The notes: generated by a model not told the origin, from the sequence alone. 64,000 nucleotides of DNA from Trueperella sp. (GCA_030532125.1 JAUNLU010000002.1:53897-117896); one strand, 5' to 3'; counted from the stretch's first letter, positions 9,218 through 17,553 are shown. Translations and numbers: made by a program.

Positions 9218-11176
9218 GTGGCTGGGTTAATAAAACGCGAGGTTATCGATGAGGTGCGCGATCGCGTCCGCATTGATGATGTAGTGCGGGAATACGTGAC
9301 CCTAAAACCTGCCGGAGTAGGTTCCCTGAAAGGACTATGCCCATTCCACGATGAAAAAACTCCGTCTTTTAATGTGCGCCCACACATCGGGCGGTGGCAC
9401 TGCTTCGGTTGTGGCGAAGGCGGGGACACTATCGCATTCATCGAGCGGATAGAGCACGTCTCCTTCATCGAAGCCGTGGAAATCCTGGCCAGTAAAGCTG
9501 GCATTGCGGTCGAATACGAAGCGGGCAGCACCGCACCGCGCGGACCGCGGGAGGTAACGCGCTCGCGCTTAATCGACGCCCACAAAGTGGCGCAGGAATT
9601 TTATGTGGCACAGTTGCAGACAGCTGCGGCGGCGCCGGCGCGGGAGATGCTGGCTGAGCGTGGCTTTGATACCGCTGCTATCGCTCATTTCCAAGTGGGG
9701 TATTCGCCAGATTCTTGGGATGCATTACTGCGCGAACTGCGCAATCGAGGATTTACCGAAAAAGAAATTGCTGCTTCTGGGTTAGTTACCCAAGGCAGTC
9801 GGGGAGTATATGACCGATTCCGGGGTCGGGTAATGTGGCCGATTCACTCCATCACCGGGGAACCGATTGGCTTTGGGGCGCGCAAACTAGGATCAGACGA
9901 TCAAGGTCCAAAATATCTGAATACGCCAGAAACAATGATCTACAAGAAATCCCAGGTGCTCTATGGGCTGGATCTGGCAAAAAGTGCAATCGCTACCGAA
10001 CGAAAAGTAGTGGTAGTAGAGGGCTATACCGATGTGATGGCAGCTCATCTAGCGGGTGTACCGTATGCAGTAGCTACCTGTGGCACCGCTTTTGGGGCAG
10101 AGCATGTGAAAATTGTGCGCCGTTTACTAGGGGATAGTGCTAATCCAGCAGCTGGCGTGATTCTATCCAGCGGGCAGGCGTACGGTGGGGAAGTAATTTT
10201 TACCTTTGACGGTGACGAAGCTGGCCAGAAAGCGGCGTTGCGGGCATTCCAAGAAGATCAAAGTTTTGCGGCCCAAACTTTTGTGGCGGTGGATTCTGAG
10301 GGGCGCGATCCGTGCGATGTGCGGATAGCTGGTGGCGATGCAGCCGTAACGCAGCTGATTGCTAATAGAGAACCGCTGTTTGCATTTGTGATTCGTTCGG
10401 TGCTTAAAGGAATGCCATTACATACTCCGGAAGGGCGCACCGCTGGTTTGCGGATGGCAGCACCGGTAGTGGCATCGATCCGGGATCGAGTTTTGCGGGG
10501 CGAATATTCCCGGCAATTGGCCGGCTGGTTGGGGATGGACGAACAGCTGGTACGGCAAGCAGTGCACAATGCCCCGCCCCGTCCCAGTATGCCGGCGCCA
10601 CTGGGTAATGTTACTGCGGTAGAAAATCCGCCTGCGGTGCCAGTACTGCCGGATGCTAGATCAGTGCAAGATCCGGTGGCGCGGGTAGAGCGGCAAGCAT
10701 TACAAGTAATATTGCAGCTCCCAGCCTTGGCAAAAGCCGCAAATGCAGGGCAATTGCCCAGTCAGTCTTTTGCAGTGCCAATCCATGCGGCTGTCTACGA
10801 TGCTATTCGGGCAGCGGGCGGGGTGGAGCTGCACGCTAGTCGCGTGGCGCATTTGCAACAGAATGGGGCAGACGGCGATTTAGACGCCAAAGCTACCACC
10901 TGGTTTGTGGAGCAAATCGCTGCCCAGGCAGACGGCGTAGTGCGGCAAGCAGTTACGCAACTTGCCGTGGAACCGCTGCCGGATGGAGATGCAAAAGATA
11001 AGTGGCCCTATGTGCGCGGAATTATGATGTCGCTGATCCGCCAAGGAATAACTCGGCAAATAGCCGATTTACGTGGTGAGATGCAGCGTGCGGCACCGCA
11101 AGATCAGGAAGTACTTTTCACCCGTTTGGTAGAACTGGAAAATCAGCGCCGACTATTCGATGAGACAGACACCTGA
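9218..11176 (+). CDS. dnaG: DNA primase
   Basis: Synthesises RNA primers at the replication fork; 652 residues. The N-terminal CHC2 zinc finger spans about residues 40-65 (CPFHDEKTPSF, WHCFGCGEGGD). The catalytic core follows (YDRFRGRVMWPI, GFGARKLG, GPKYLNTPET), then TOPRIM (VVVVEGYTDVMAAHLAG, FTFDGDEAGQKAALRAF) and a C-terminal helicase-interacting region. Between RRLLGDS and EVIFTFDGD there is an extra stretch of roughly a dozen residues (NPAAGVILSSGQAYGG) compared with the mycobacterial protein as I remember it. Start GTG 9218 is supported by the -10 hexamer 6 nt upstream. Confidence 0.94.
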   Translation: MAGLIKREVIDEVRDRVRIDDVVREYVTLKPAGVGSLKGLCPFHDEKTPSFNVRPHIGRWHCFGCGEGGDTIAFIERIEHVSFIEAVEILASKAGIAVEYEAGSTAPRGPREVTRSRLIDAHKVAQEFYVAQLQTAAAAPAREMLAERGFDTAAIAHFQVGYSPDSWDALLRELRNRGFTEKEIAASGLVTQGSRGVYDRFRGRVMWPIHSITGEPIGFGARKLGSDDQGPKYLNTPETMIYKKSQVLYGLDLAKSAIATERKVVVVEGYTDVMAAHLAGVPYAVATCGTAFGAEHVKIVRRLLGDSANPAAGVILSSGQAYGGEVIFTFDGDEAGQKAALRAFQEDQSFAAQTFVAVDSEGRDPCDVRIAGGDAAVTQLIANREPLFAFVIRSVLKGMPLHTPEGRTAGLRMAAPVVASIRDRVLRGEYSRQLAGWLGMDEQLVRQAVHNAPPRPSMPAPLGNVTAVENPPAVPVLPDARSVQDPVARVERQALQVILQLPALAKAANAGQLPSQSFAVPIHAAVYDAIRAAGGVELHASRVAHLQQNGADGDLDAKATTWFVEQIAAQADGVVRQAVTQLAVEPLPDGDAKDKWPYVRGIMMSLIRQGITRQIADLRGEMQRAAPQDQEVLFTRLVELENQRRLFDETDT

Positions 11177-11257
11177 TAGGGTGCGTGGTGTTAATCTCTG
11201 CTGGCGATATCGTGTTAGCCAGTAGAACTAGGTAAGATGATCTGGCGGTCTACCGCA

Positions 11258-11331
11258 GCCCCCATAGCTCAGCTGGTTAGAGCAGGGAACTCATAATTCC
11301 TTGGTCACAGGTTCAAGTCCTGTTGGGGGCA
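11258..11331 (+). tRNA. tRNA with CAT anticodon (Met-elongator or Ile2)
   Basis: A full cloverleaf: acceptor GCCCCCA/TGGGGGC, D-arm GCTC/GAGC, anticodon stem GGGAA/TTCCT with loop CTCATAA, T-arm ACAGG/CCTGT, discriminator A73. CCA is not encoded. The CAT anticodon would be Met, but C4-G69, C5-G68 and a G27-T43 wobble above ACTCATAA resemble lysidine-modified tRNA-Ile2 (E. coli ileX). A -10-like TAAGAT lies at 11233-11238. Identity remains open. Confidence 0.88.
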
Positions 11332-11352
11332 CTTTTTATGTGAGGGGGAACT

Positions 11353-12039
11353 GTGGATTCGCTAGTTTTAACTCCGATTGGGCACATTCGCTCGGATTTC
11401 TCAGAAAAATTTGGTATCCCGCGTCAGTCCGGAATGGTTGCAGAACTGCGGGCCAGCGTCGTCTTCACTCCAGAATTTACGGTCGACACCTTGCGCGGTA
11501 TTGGCGATTTTTCCCATATCTGGCTGCTCTGGGGATTTTCCGAGAACTTCTCTGCCCAGTGGCATCCCACGGTTCGTCCGCCGCGGCTAGTGGGGGAGCG
11601 TAAAGGGGTGTTTGCTACTCGCTCCCCGCTGCGCCCTAATCCGATTGGGATGTCGTCAGTGCGGTTGCTTGAGTTTGACGACGCGGTGCCAGCGCGGCCA
11701 GTTTTGCACGTGGCGGGGGCAGATTTACTGGATGGCACGCCTATTTATGACATCAAACCCTACGTAGCTAGCGACTGCCACCCAGATGCGAGCCGCGGCT
11801 ATACCGCAATAAATGCGGATCGCTACTTAGACGTGGAATTTCCAGAACAGCTGGCTGCCCTGGTGCCCTCCGATAAATTGCCGGCACTGCGGGGAATTTT
11901 GGCTCAAGATCCGCGCCCAGCATTTCACGATGACGCCGCGCGAGTTTACGGTGTCACATTTGCGGGTTTGAATGTGCGGTTCCGGGTGGCTGCAGGGGTA
12001 GTGCAGGTTTTAGCGGTGCAGCCGCTGGCCCAAGATTAA
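11353..12039 (+). CDS. trmO: tRNA (t6A37) methyltransferase TrmO-like
   Basis: A 228-residue member of the TsaA/TrmO family, SAM-dependent enzymes that N6-methylate t6A at position 37 of ANN-decoding tRNAs. Family motifs are LTPIGHIRSDFSEKFGIPRQ at the N-terminus, DFSHIWLLWGF (about 53-63), GVFATRSPLRPNPIGMS (about 88-104) and DLLDGTPIYDIKPYV. The C-terminal extension matches the bacterial TrmO barrel domain. GTG 11353 is preceded by GAGGGGGA. It sits just 21 nt after a tRNA that decodes an ANN codon, a suggestive but possibly accidental neighbour. Confidence 0.88.
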   Translation: MDSLVLTPIGHIRSDFSEKFGIPRQSGMVAELRASVVFTPEFTVDTLRGIGDFSHIWLLWGFSENFSAQWHPTVRPPRLVGERKGVFATRSPLRPNPIGMSSVRLLEFDDAVPARPVLHVAGADLLDGTPIYDIKPYVASDCHPDASRGYTAINADRYLDVEFPEQLAALVPSDKLPALRGILAQDPRPAFHDDAARVYGVTFAGLNVRFRVAAGVVQVLAVQPLAQD

Positions 12040-12130
12040 ATTTCCGGCACATTTTGCTGGGTATACCCGGTATCTCGCCAAAAAGCACGAGAATCTGTGG
12101 ATAACTTGTATTTGGTGAATTGCAGTCTGT

Positions 12131-12136
12131 TACTTT
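12131..12136 (+). promoter_or_regulatory. candidate -10 for leaderless lipoprotein transcript
   Basis: TACTTT ends 6 nt before the ATG of the DUF6318-like lipoprotein gene. No ribosome binding site is present. Confidence 0.45.
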
Positions 12137-12142
12137 CAAGCC

Positions 12143-12748
12143 ATGCCTTATTTTCTGCGCCGCACCCTAATAGGCGGCTTCACTACTTTAGCGTTAGTGC
12201 TGACACTAAGTAGCTGCGCTCAGGATGAACCGGCAACCGTTCCAGAGACAGCTGCCCCAGCACCTGCCGTAGATACCAGTATCCCGCCCCGGCCTACTAA
12301 TATTGATCCGCCGCCGCGCCCGGAGTTGACGGGGACATCTACCGCCGCATTGGAACAAACTGCGCGGTATTTCCTGGAGCTTTATACTTATGCCGCTAAA
12401 ACTGGGGACTTGATCGAGTGGGAACGGCTCTCGCACTCTGACTGTGTATTTTGTCAAGAGTTTATTGGCCGAGTGGAAGAAAATAACCGTACTGGTGCCT
12501 GGACCGACATGAGTTTAGATGTAGTTGATACCGCGGTATTCACGGTAAATCAGGGGAATGTGGATCGCCGGGTAGATCTGCTAGTGCAACGCTCCAAATT
12601 AGTGGAATACACTGCCGACGGCACAGACGAAGTGGCGCCGGCGCAGCATGCTGTGATCATCGGCTTTGTAGAAGAAAATGGTCAACCAGTGGTGAAAACT
12701 TTCGACATTCTCAAACCGGATAAATTCCGCGCAGAGGTAATAGATTAA
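12143..12748 (+). CDS. DUF6318-like lipoprotein
   Basis: A secreted lipoprotein of 201 residues. It has a basic N-terminus, a hydrophobic stretch and lipobox LSSC with Cys at about 25. A Pro/Ala/Thr-rich linker (about 30-65) leads to a compact domain with YFLELYTYAAKTGDLIEWER and a Cys pair in DCVFCQEF. That pattern (an aromatic-rich helix plus CxxC in a ~130-residue domain) fits DUF6318, an actinobacterial family of unknown function; the family name is from memory. It heads a cluster of four genes, and its stop overlaps the ATG of the PKD protein by 1 nt. Confidence 0.7.
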   Translation: MPYFLRRTLIGGFTTLALVLTLSSCAQDEPATVPETAAPAPAVDTSIPPRPTNIDPPPRPELTGTSTAALEQTARYFLELYTYAAKTGDLIEWERLSHSDCVFCQEFIGRVEENNRTGAWTDMSLDVVDTAVFTVNQGNVDRRVDLLVQRSKLVEYTADGTDEVAPAQHAVIIGFVEENGQPVVKTFDILKPDKFRAEVID

Positions 12749-13536
12749 TGTGGCAGCAATTCACGGCGGGTGCACTGGCAATAACAGGGCTATTTCCGAT
12801 GGTGGAAATAATTAACTGGGATGCCGTGGTGGAATATGACAAGGTAAATATCAGCTCCCTCATCGTAACGGAAGAGATAATCCCTGGAGTGCATCGTATT
12901 CCAGCGGCAAAACCGCATGTTATCCCGGCAAAGGTCACTAAAGTAACTTTGGCAGATATCTGTGCTCGCTATCGGGAGACGCCGGTGCAGTTGCGGCAGT
13001 TCGCACCGGAAAGCCTGCAGCTGCGGTGCAGCATTGGTGGCGGCATAGTAAATGCTATCGGGACTCCGCAAATCGACCCGGCCGAGCCGGCGTCGCCAGA
13101 GATTCTGGCATACCACATTTCTGCGCATGCCAACGAAATAGTAGATCCGGGCGTCATCACTATCCAGCCCAACCGCGCGGAAGTGTGGGTGAACAAGGAT
13201 GTTTATTTCACAGCGTCAGCGCAGAGCTACACCACCCAACTGACTATCTTGGGTCAGCAAGTAGAACTGCGGTTTGACCCGGTTTCCTACACTTGGCGGC
13301 TGGGAGATGGCACAGTTTTCCAGACGGCTACCGCAGGCGGTCCGTGGCCACACGGCAATGCCCACGCCGCCTATCGGCGTAGCGGCACATACACCCCGGC
13401 GGTGGAAGTCACCTGGGAGATTTTCTTGCGGACGGGCGCCAGCCCCTGGACGCCGGTACCGGGATCAGCCCATACGGTTGCGTACGGCGATCAGCTTAAC
13501 GCGATAGAAATGGAAGCAGTGCTCACCACCGGGTGA
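12748..13536 (+). CDS. PKD-like domain protein, probably surface associated
   Basis: A 262-residue protein of unknown role. An N-terminal hydrophobic stretch (about 5-18) is short for a signal peptide, but an exported location is plausible. The middle contains a Cys pair (DICARYRE, LQLRCSIGGG). The last 120 residues form a PKD/Ig-like sandwich: VWVNKDVYFTASAQ, YTWRLGDGTVFQTAT (the W-x-x-GDGT motif) and YRRSGTYTPAVEVTWE. PKD folds usually mediate protein or glycan contacts at the cell surface. It is translationally coupled to the upstream DUF6318-like lipoprotein, so the two probably work together. Confidence 0.65.
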   Translation: MWQQFTAGALAITGLFPMVEIINWDAVVEYDKVNISSLIVTEEIIPGVHRIPAAKPHVIPAKVTKVTLADICARYRETPVQLRQFAPESLQLRCSIGGGIVNAIGTPQIDPAEPASPEILAYHISAHANEIVDPGVITIQPNRAEVWVNKDVYFTASAQSYTTQLTILGQQVELRFDPVSYTWRLGDGTVFQTATAGGPWPHGNAHAAYRRSGTYTPAVEVTWEIFLRTGASPWTPVPGSAHTVAYGDQLNAIEMEAVLTTG

Positions 13537-13554
13537 CTTTTCTGGTTTAACCGG

Positions 13555-13560
13555 TAATCT
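13555..13560 (+). promoter_or_regulatory. candidate -10 for leaderless small membrane protein gene
   Basis: TAATCT is followed by 6 nt and the GTG at 13567. There is no Shine-Dalgarno sequence. Confidence 0.5.
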
Positions 13561-13566
13561 GGGAAT

Positions 13567-13809
13567 GTGGAGAAACCAGAAGAGAATAATTCAGAACGCG
13601 ACCTGAGCGCAGAAGAATTGCCCAGTGCAGCGCAGCTGCGGGATAAAAATCGGCGCCTCATTGTGTTGGCCATAATGTTGGGGCTATTCCTAGCCACGGT
13701 TGGCTTTATCGCGGGTAAGAATATGCGCGCGGAACGCGAAGCCAATCAAAATCCAGACGCTGCGGTAGTAGTGGTTGTCTCCGCGGAAGGAACTGCAGAT
13801 GTTCTTTAA
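13567..13809 (+). CDS. small single-pass membrane protein, unknown
   Basis: An 80-residue protein with an acidic N-terminal 30 residues, one transmembrane helix at about 37-53 (LIVLAIMLGLFLATVGF) and a short polar/valine-rich tail. It belongs to no family I recognise. It ends 11 nt inside the following gene, implying coupled translation. The predicted leaderless start gives it an additional promoter inside the four-gene cluster. Confidence 0.6.
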   Translation: MEKPEENNSERDLSAEELPSAAQLRDKNRRLIVLAIMLGLFLATVGFIAGKNMRAEREANQNPDAAVVVVVSAEGTADVL

Positions 13810-14302
13810 GCGCAGCCGGGCATTGCCGGCTTATTTGGCGTGGAATGGGAAAATGCCAGCTGCTGCCACCGTTGTAGCTGATACAGCGGAAACCTGGATT
13901 GCCGGCTGGGCTACGGTATTCGCCGTCGTCGCCGCTGAAAAACACACCGTATATGAATGGTCTGAATTTGAAACTGGTGAGTGGGACGGGGACGCGCGCA
14001 CGCTGAAACTCACTTTTATTGACCCGCGGCTGGCGCCGCTATTTTTCCAGCTCCCCGCCGATTACAACGAACGAATTGTGACGCTCATTAGGGAACGGAT
14101 TGACCGCTCCATCGTCTACCAGGAATTGCGGGAGCTGCCCTCGGGAGCAATCGCTCGCGGTCAGGTGCGGCGCAATATGGACGAGAGTCTATTCACTCAG
14201 ATCTTTGTAGACGGTCAAATCGGCGTAGTGGATCAAGAAGTGATGAATGAATTAGAAAATTCTTTGCGTGAGGCAGTGGGTATTTCCTATCAGGCGCGTT
14301 AG
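13799..14302 (+). CDS. conserved protein of unknown function
   Basis: A 167-residue mostly soluble protein without a signal peptide. It has an N-terminal basic patch (MFFKRSRALPAYLAW), an alternating hydrophobic beta-rich middle (WATVFAVVAAEKHTVYEW, LKLTFIDPRLAPLFF) and a helical, charged C-terminus (YNERIVTLIRERIDRS, MNELENSLREAVG). I do not recognise the family. ATG 13799 is preferred over an upstream TTG because GGAAGG lies 8 nt before it. It overlaps the preceding gene by 11 nt and is the last of the cluster before tRNA-Asn. Confidence 0.65.
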   Translation: MFFKRSRALPAYLAWNGKMPAAATVVADTAETWIAGWATVFAVVAAEKHTVYEWSEFETGEWDGDARTLKLTFIDPRLAPLFFQLPADYNERIVTLIRERIDRSIVYQELRELPSGAIARGQVRRNMDESLFTQIFVDGQIGVVDQEVMNELENSLREAVGISYQAR

Positions 14303-14414
14303 CTGCGCTGAGTAATTCCCCAGGTGGGAGTGTGGAACCAGCCACAAACAACCGCTTGCTCCACTTTCGTATTTTTATTTAGAAAAATGTTTTGCTAAGG
14401 TGGTCAAGTCGCAA

Positions 14415-14486
14415 TCCCGCATAGCTCAACGGCAGAGCATTCGACTGTTAATCGAAGGGTTGTTGGTTCGAATCCAACTGCGGGAG
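14415..14486 (+). tRNA. tRNA-Asn (GTT)
   Basis: A 72-nt cloverleaf: acceptor TCCCGCA/TGCGGGA, D-stem GCTC/GAGC, anticodon stem TTCGA/TCGAA with loop CTGTTAA (anticodon GTT), T-arm GTTGG/CCAAC and discriminator G73, as expected for tRNA-Asn. CCA is not encoded. TAAGGT at 14396-14401 could be the -10, placing transcription start about 7 nt before the mature 5' end. Confidence 0.95.
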
Positions 14487-14557
14487 CTGAAATCCCCGAG
14501 GTGCCTAGCAACTCGGGGTAAATTTTTACCAGTAGGAATGCGAGCAGAGGGGCTGTA

Positions 14558-15052
14558 ATGATTCGTGAAATCCGCATTATGGGCGATCCAGTACTGCGTA
14601 CGCCCTGTGACCCAATCACTGAAATCACCCCGGGAGTGCGCGGTCTAGTCCAAGATCTGCTAGACACTGTGGATGCGCCGGGCAGAGCTGGGCTTGCCGC
14701 CAACCAAATCGGAGTATCGCTCCGCGCATTCTCTTGGAATATTGACGGCGACATCGGATACATCTTGAACCCAGTAATCGTGGAGATGTCTGAAGATGAA
14801 TTCCAGGATGACGACGAAGGCTGCTTGTCTGTCCCAGATCTGTGGTACCCGTGTGAACGGGCCTGGTATGCCAAAGCAGTGGGGACTGACCTAGACGGCA
14901 ATGAGGTAACCGTTGGTGGGGAAGATATCTGGGGACAGCTAGTACAGCACGAAGTAGACCATTTGGACGGCCACCTCTATATCGATCGGCTGCCGCGGAT
15001 GCTGCGTAAGAAAGCACTGCGGGAATTTCGGCGGACGCAAGAAGGGAAATAA
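14558..15052 (+). CDS. def: peptide deformylase
   Basis: A 164-residue metalloenzyme that removes the formyl group from nascent N-terminal Met. Motif 1 reads [10 protein letters not shown] (the usual first Gly of GxGxAAxQ is Arg), motif 2 is DEGCLSVP with the metal Cys, and motif 3 is QHEVDHLDG with both His ligands and the catalytic Glu. [15 protein letters not shown] is a standard PDF N-terminus. ATG 14558 is preceded by AGAGGGGC. The Arg replacement looks like an actinobacterial variant and not a loss of function. Confidence 0.93.
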   Translation: MIREIRIMGDPVLRTPCDPITEITPGVRGLVQDLLDTVDAPGRAGLAANQIGVSLRAFSWNIDGDIGYILNPVIVEMSEDEFQDDDEGCLSVPDLWYPCERAWYAKAVGTDLDGNEVTVGGEDIWGQLVQHEVDHLDGHLYIDRLPRMLRKKALREFRRTQEGK

Positions 15053-15132
15053 GTGACTTCTCTGCCTTGATATGGCAGAGTTGAAACAGTGACCCCGGGT
15101 GTCAAGGGGAATTTCACCCAAAGGAGGTCACG

Positions 15133-15639
15133 GTGAACACAACAACCGCTACTCGCGGCGTCATATTTATTCATTCAGTGACACCGGCTGTTCAACCGCA
15201 TGTTGAATGGGCGGTTGCTAGTGTGCTTGGCTACCAAGCACACTTTGAGTGGACGAAACAACCAGCTCTGCCCAGTATGAACCGCGCCGAACTGTCCTGG
15301 TCGGGCGAAGTGGGCACTGGAGCTATGTTGGCTTCCGCCCTAGGGGGCTGGGAGCATCTGCGGTTTGAGATCACCGAAGAACCCACTGCGATAACTGAGG
15401 GCGGCCGGTGGTCGTGCACGCCCGGTCTGGGGATTTTCCATGCCCAGACTGACCTGCTAGGCAATATCGTGGTTCCCGAGAACCGGATCCGCGCTGCCAT
15501 TGAGCAGGCTGGATCAGATAGTGCCGAACTGCAGCGCCAACTAGATCTGGTATTAGGCCGAGCTTGGGATGATGAACTAGAGGTATTCCGTTACGCGGGT
15601 GCCGGGGCACCGGTGCGCTGGCTGCACCGGGTGGGATAG
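15133..15639 (+). CDS. DUF3145 family protein
   Basis: A 168-residue protein of an actinobacteria-restricted family of unknown function. Characteristic features are RGVIFIHSVTPAVQPHVEWA at the start, GYQAHFEWTKQPALP, LGGWEHLRFEITEEPT and a C-terminal RYAGAGAPVRWLHRVG. It has no signal peptide or membrane helix. GTG 15133 has an unusually perfect ribosome binding site (AAAGGAGGT), implying efficient translation. Two short hairpins lie in the 80-nt gap after def (15060-15080 and around 15098-15116), but neither looks like a proper terminator. Confidence 0.85.
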   Translation: MNTTTATRGVIFIHSVTPAVQPHVEWAVASVLGYQAHFEWTKQPALPSMNRAELSWSGEVGTGAMLASALGGWEHLRFEITEEPTAITEGGRWSCTPGLGIFHAQTDLLGNIVVPENRIRAAIEQAGSDSAELQRQLDLVLGRAWDDELEVFRYAGAGAPVRWLHRVG

Positions 15640-15657
15640 AACTGCGTAGCCTGTCTG

Positions 15658-16089
15658 CTAGTTATTGAAAAGTTTTGCCAGATCTGCGGCAGCTGCCATT
15701 ACGTCAGTGGTTTCGCCGTCAGCGGCAGAGTCGGTTACCGTGGCCGCATTAGTTTCCGCATTGCTGGCTGGCGCCGGAGCAGCACCGGGGGTTGTTTCTT
15801 GCGGAGGGTCAGTAACTGGTTCAGCAGTAAACGGCACATCGCTTATCGCCAGTTCACATAGCTCGCTAACTGTATTGACTGCGGCAATATCGGCATCAGC
15901 TATCTGGACTTTCGCCAATTTCTCTAGATTTGCGGCTAGCGCCCAAATTGTGAGTTCATCTAGTCCCAATTCGGTGCGCAAACCAGCGGAAAAGATTATT
16001 TCAGTTTCTGGAACCTCCGGAGCCAGCTCCGCTAACGCCACTCGAGTACGCGCCAACGCCACGTCTTTGGGGTGGTAGTTGTTGCCCAT
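15658..16089 (-). CDS. acyl-carrier-protein-like protein lacking the prosthetic-group serine
   Basis: A 143-residue cytoplasmic protein. Residues about 8-85 fold like an acyl carrier protein: a first helix (DVALARTRVALAELAP), the loop with FSAGLRTELGLDELTIWALA, then LEKLAKVQIADADIAAVNTV and SELCELAI. At the position of the phosphopantetheine serine in the DSL motif it has Glu (LDEL). The remaining 55 residues are a low-complexity Ala/Thr/Pro/Asp tail ending in a short helix (VMAAAADLAKLFNN). The start has GAGAGGA upstream. A carrier role by the usual mechanism is unlikely. Confidence 0.65.
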   Translation of the reverse strand: MGNNYHPKDVALARTRVALAELAPEVPETEIIFSAGLRTELGLDELTIWALAANLEKLAKVQIADADIAAVNTVSELCELAISDVPFTAEPVTDPPQETTPGAAPAPASNAETNAATVTDSAADGETTDVMAAAADLAKLFNN

Positions 16090-16215
16090 ATTTTCCTCTC
16101 TTAGCGTTTGCTAATATCCAGCTGTGCCAGATCAACTAGGCTCAGAGTGGTAGTAAGCAATGCGGTGGGGTCACTTCTGTTCCCATGATATCTAAGGAAA
16201 TGAGGCTGATGCGCA

Positions 16216-16842
16216 ATGGCTAGTTATGTTGAAATACACCCAGAAAATCCACAGGAACGTCTGGTGCAAAAAGTAGTGGATAGATTGCGCAAGGGCGAAG
16301 TAATCGCGTTGCCCACTGATTCGGCATATGCCATTGCTTGCACCATGGGAAACAAAGAAGGCCTAGAACGCATTCGCCGCATCCGGCAAGTGGGGGAAAA
16401 ACATCATTTCACCTTGTTGTGCCATGATTTTGCGCAACTTGGCGAGTTAGTGATTGTGGATAATACGCAGTTCCGATTAGTAAAGTCCCTCACGCCCGGG
16501 CCGTATACCTTCATTTTGAAGGGCACAAAAGAAGTGCCGCGCATGACGCTGAATCCCAAGAAATCCACGATTGGGGTGCGGATCCCTAATCACCGAATCA
16601 CTAATGCCATTGTGGGGGCTTTGGGCGAGCCGCTGCTATCTTCTACCTTGATCATGCCGGGCGAAGAGGAACCGCTTACCGAAGGGTGGATTGTGGCAGA
16701 CCGGCTCGGCAATGCGCTTGACGTGGTGATAGAAGGCCCGGTTTCTGAAGGCAGCCCCACCACCGTGTTGAATATGGCGGATGGAAACGTGATGATTGAT
16801 CGCGTTGGTGCCGGTGATATCTCTATGTTTGAGGTGCAGTAG
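16216..16842 (+). CDS. YciO/YrdC (Sua5-like) family protein
   Basis: A 208-residue RNA-binding YrdC-fold protein. The SYVEIHPENPQERLV N-terminus is the mark of the YciO branch. The ATP/carbonate pocket motifs are KGEVIALPTDSAYAIAC, KHHFTLLCHDFAQL, LTPGPYTFILKGTKEVPR and STIGVRIPNH. Orthologs of TsaC make threonylcarbamoyl-AMP for t6A37; whether YciO proteins do so in vivo is less certain, so I give no symbol. A GAGG at 16202 precedes the start. The HAD gene starts immediately after its stop codon. Confidence 0.85.
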   Translation: MASYVEIHPENPQERLVQKVVDRLRKGEVIALPTDSAYAIACTMGNKEGLERIRRIRQVGEKHHFTLLCHDFAQLGELVIVDNTQFRLVKSLTPGPYTFILKGTKEVPRMTLNPKKSTIGVRIPNHRITNAIVGALGEPLLSSTLIMPGEEEPLTEGWIVADRLGNALDVVIEGPVSEGSPTTVLNMADGNVMIDRVGAGDISMFEVQ

Positions 16843-17553
16843 ATGAAAGTAGCAATTTTCGATTTAGACGGCACAGTTGCGAACTCGGGGCCAATTATTC
16901 GCAAGGCACTAGCCACCACAATGAAGGAAATGGCCGGCATCGAAGTGGCTGAAGCCGATTTGCAACAATTTGTGGGGCCGCCGCTGAGCTGGAGTTTACA
17001 GCAGTTAGGCGCGCCCGCCAGCGAAGTCTACGAGTATGAAGTTTTCTACCGGCAATATTACAGTTCGATCAGCGCAAACACTGATTTGTTCCCCGGTTTT
17101 CCTGAGGTATTCACTGAGCTGCACGACGCCGGAGTGGGGGTGGCGCTAGCTACTTCGAAGAAACAGAAAGTGGCGGAACAGGTATGCGCTGAACTCGGGA
17201 TCATAGATTACTTTGACGTACTCTGCGGCTCTAGTGATATTACTGCCGAAAAATACCAGGTAGTAGGGGCCGCCCTTGCCGGGATGGAAGCGGGCGGCTG
17301 GTTAGACCCAGCTGAGCGCCGGGTCGAGCAGACGGGGTTACTCGAAGCCAATCCCGCCCAGCTGCGCAATTTACCGCAGCAACGCACCGATGTAGTGATG
17401 GTAGGGGATCGCATCTACGATGTTCGTGGTGCAGCGGTGTACCAAATCCCCACTATTTTCGTAGGCTGGGCGGAAGCTCCAGCAGAGGAATTTTCCCTGG
17501 CGTGGAAAATTGCGGACGACGCCGAAGAACTTGTTGATCTAATTATCGGCTAG
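16843..17553 (+). CDS. HAD-family phosphatase (phosphoglycolate phosphatase-like)
   Basis: A 236-residue HAD hydrolase. Motif I is FDLDGTVANSG (nucleophile Asp7), motif II is ATSKKQK near 105, the Lys of motif III is in EKYQVVGAAL and motif IV is VVMVGDRIYDVRGA. A cap domain lies at about 18-80. Between motifs III and IV sits an extra ~30-residue segment (GGWLDPAERRVEQTGLLEAN) not usual in PGP-type enzymes. The substrate cannot be told from sequence. It is coupled to the YciO gene with zero spacing, and its stop overlaps the convergent ABC transporter gene by 4 nt. Confidence 0.85.
   Translation: MKVAIFDLDGTVANSGPIIRKALATTMKEMAGIEVAEADLQQFVGPPLSWSLQQLGAPASEVYEYEVFYRQYYSSISANTDLFPGFPEVFTELHDAGVGVALATSKKQKVAEQVCAELGIIDYFDVLCGSSDITAEKYQVVGAALAGMEAGGWLDPAERRVEQTGLLEANPAQLRNLPQQRTDVVMVGDRIYDVRGAAVYQIPTIFVGWAEAPAEEFSLAWKIADDAEELVDLIIG

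Noticed and set aside
15060..15116. Two small hairpins between def and the DUF3145 gene as terminator or riboswitch
   Set aside because: Short stems with no T-run; they could arise by chance, and no known riboswitch consensus fits.
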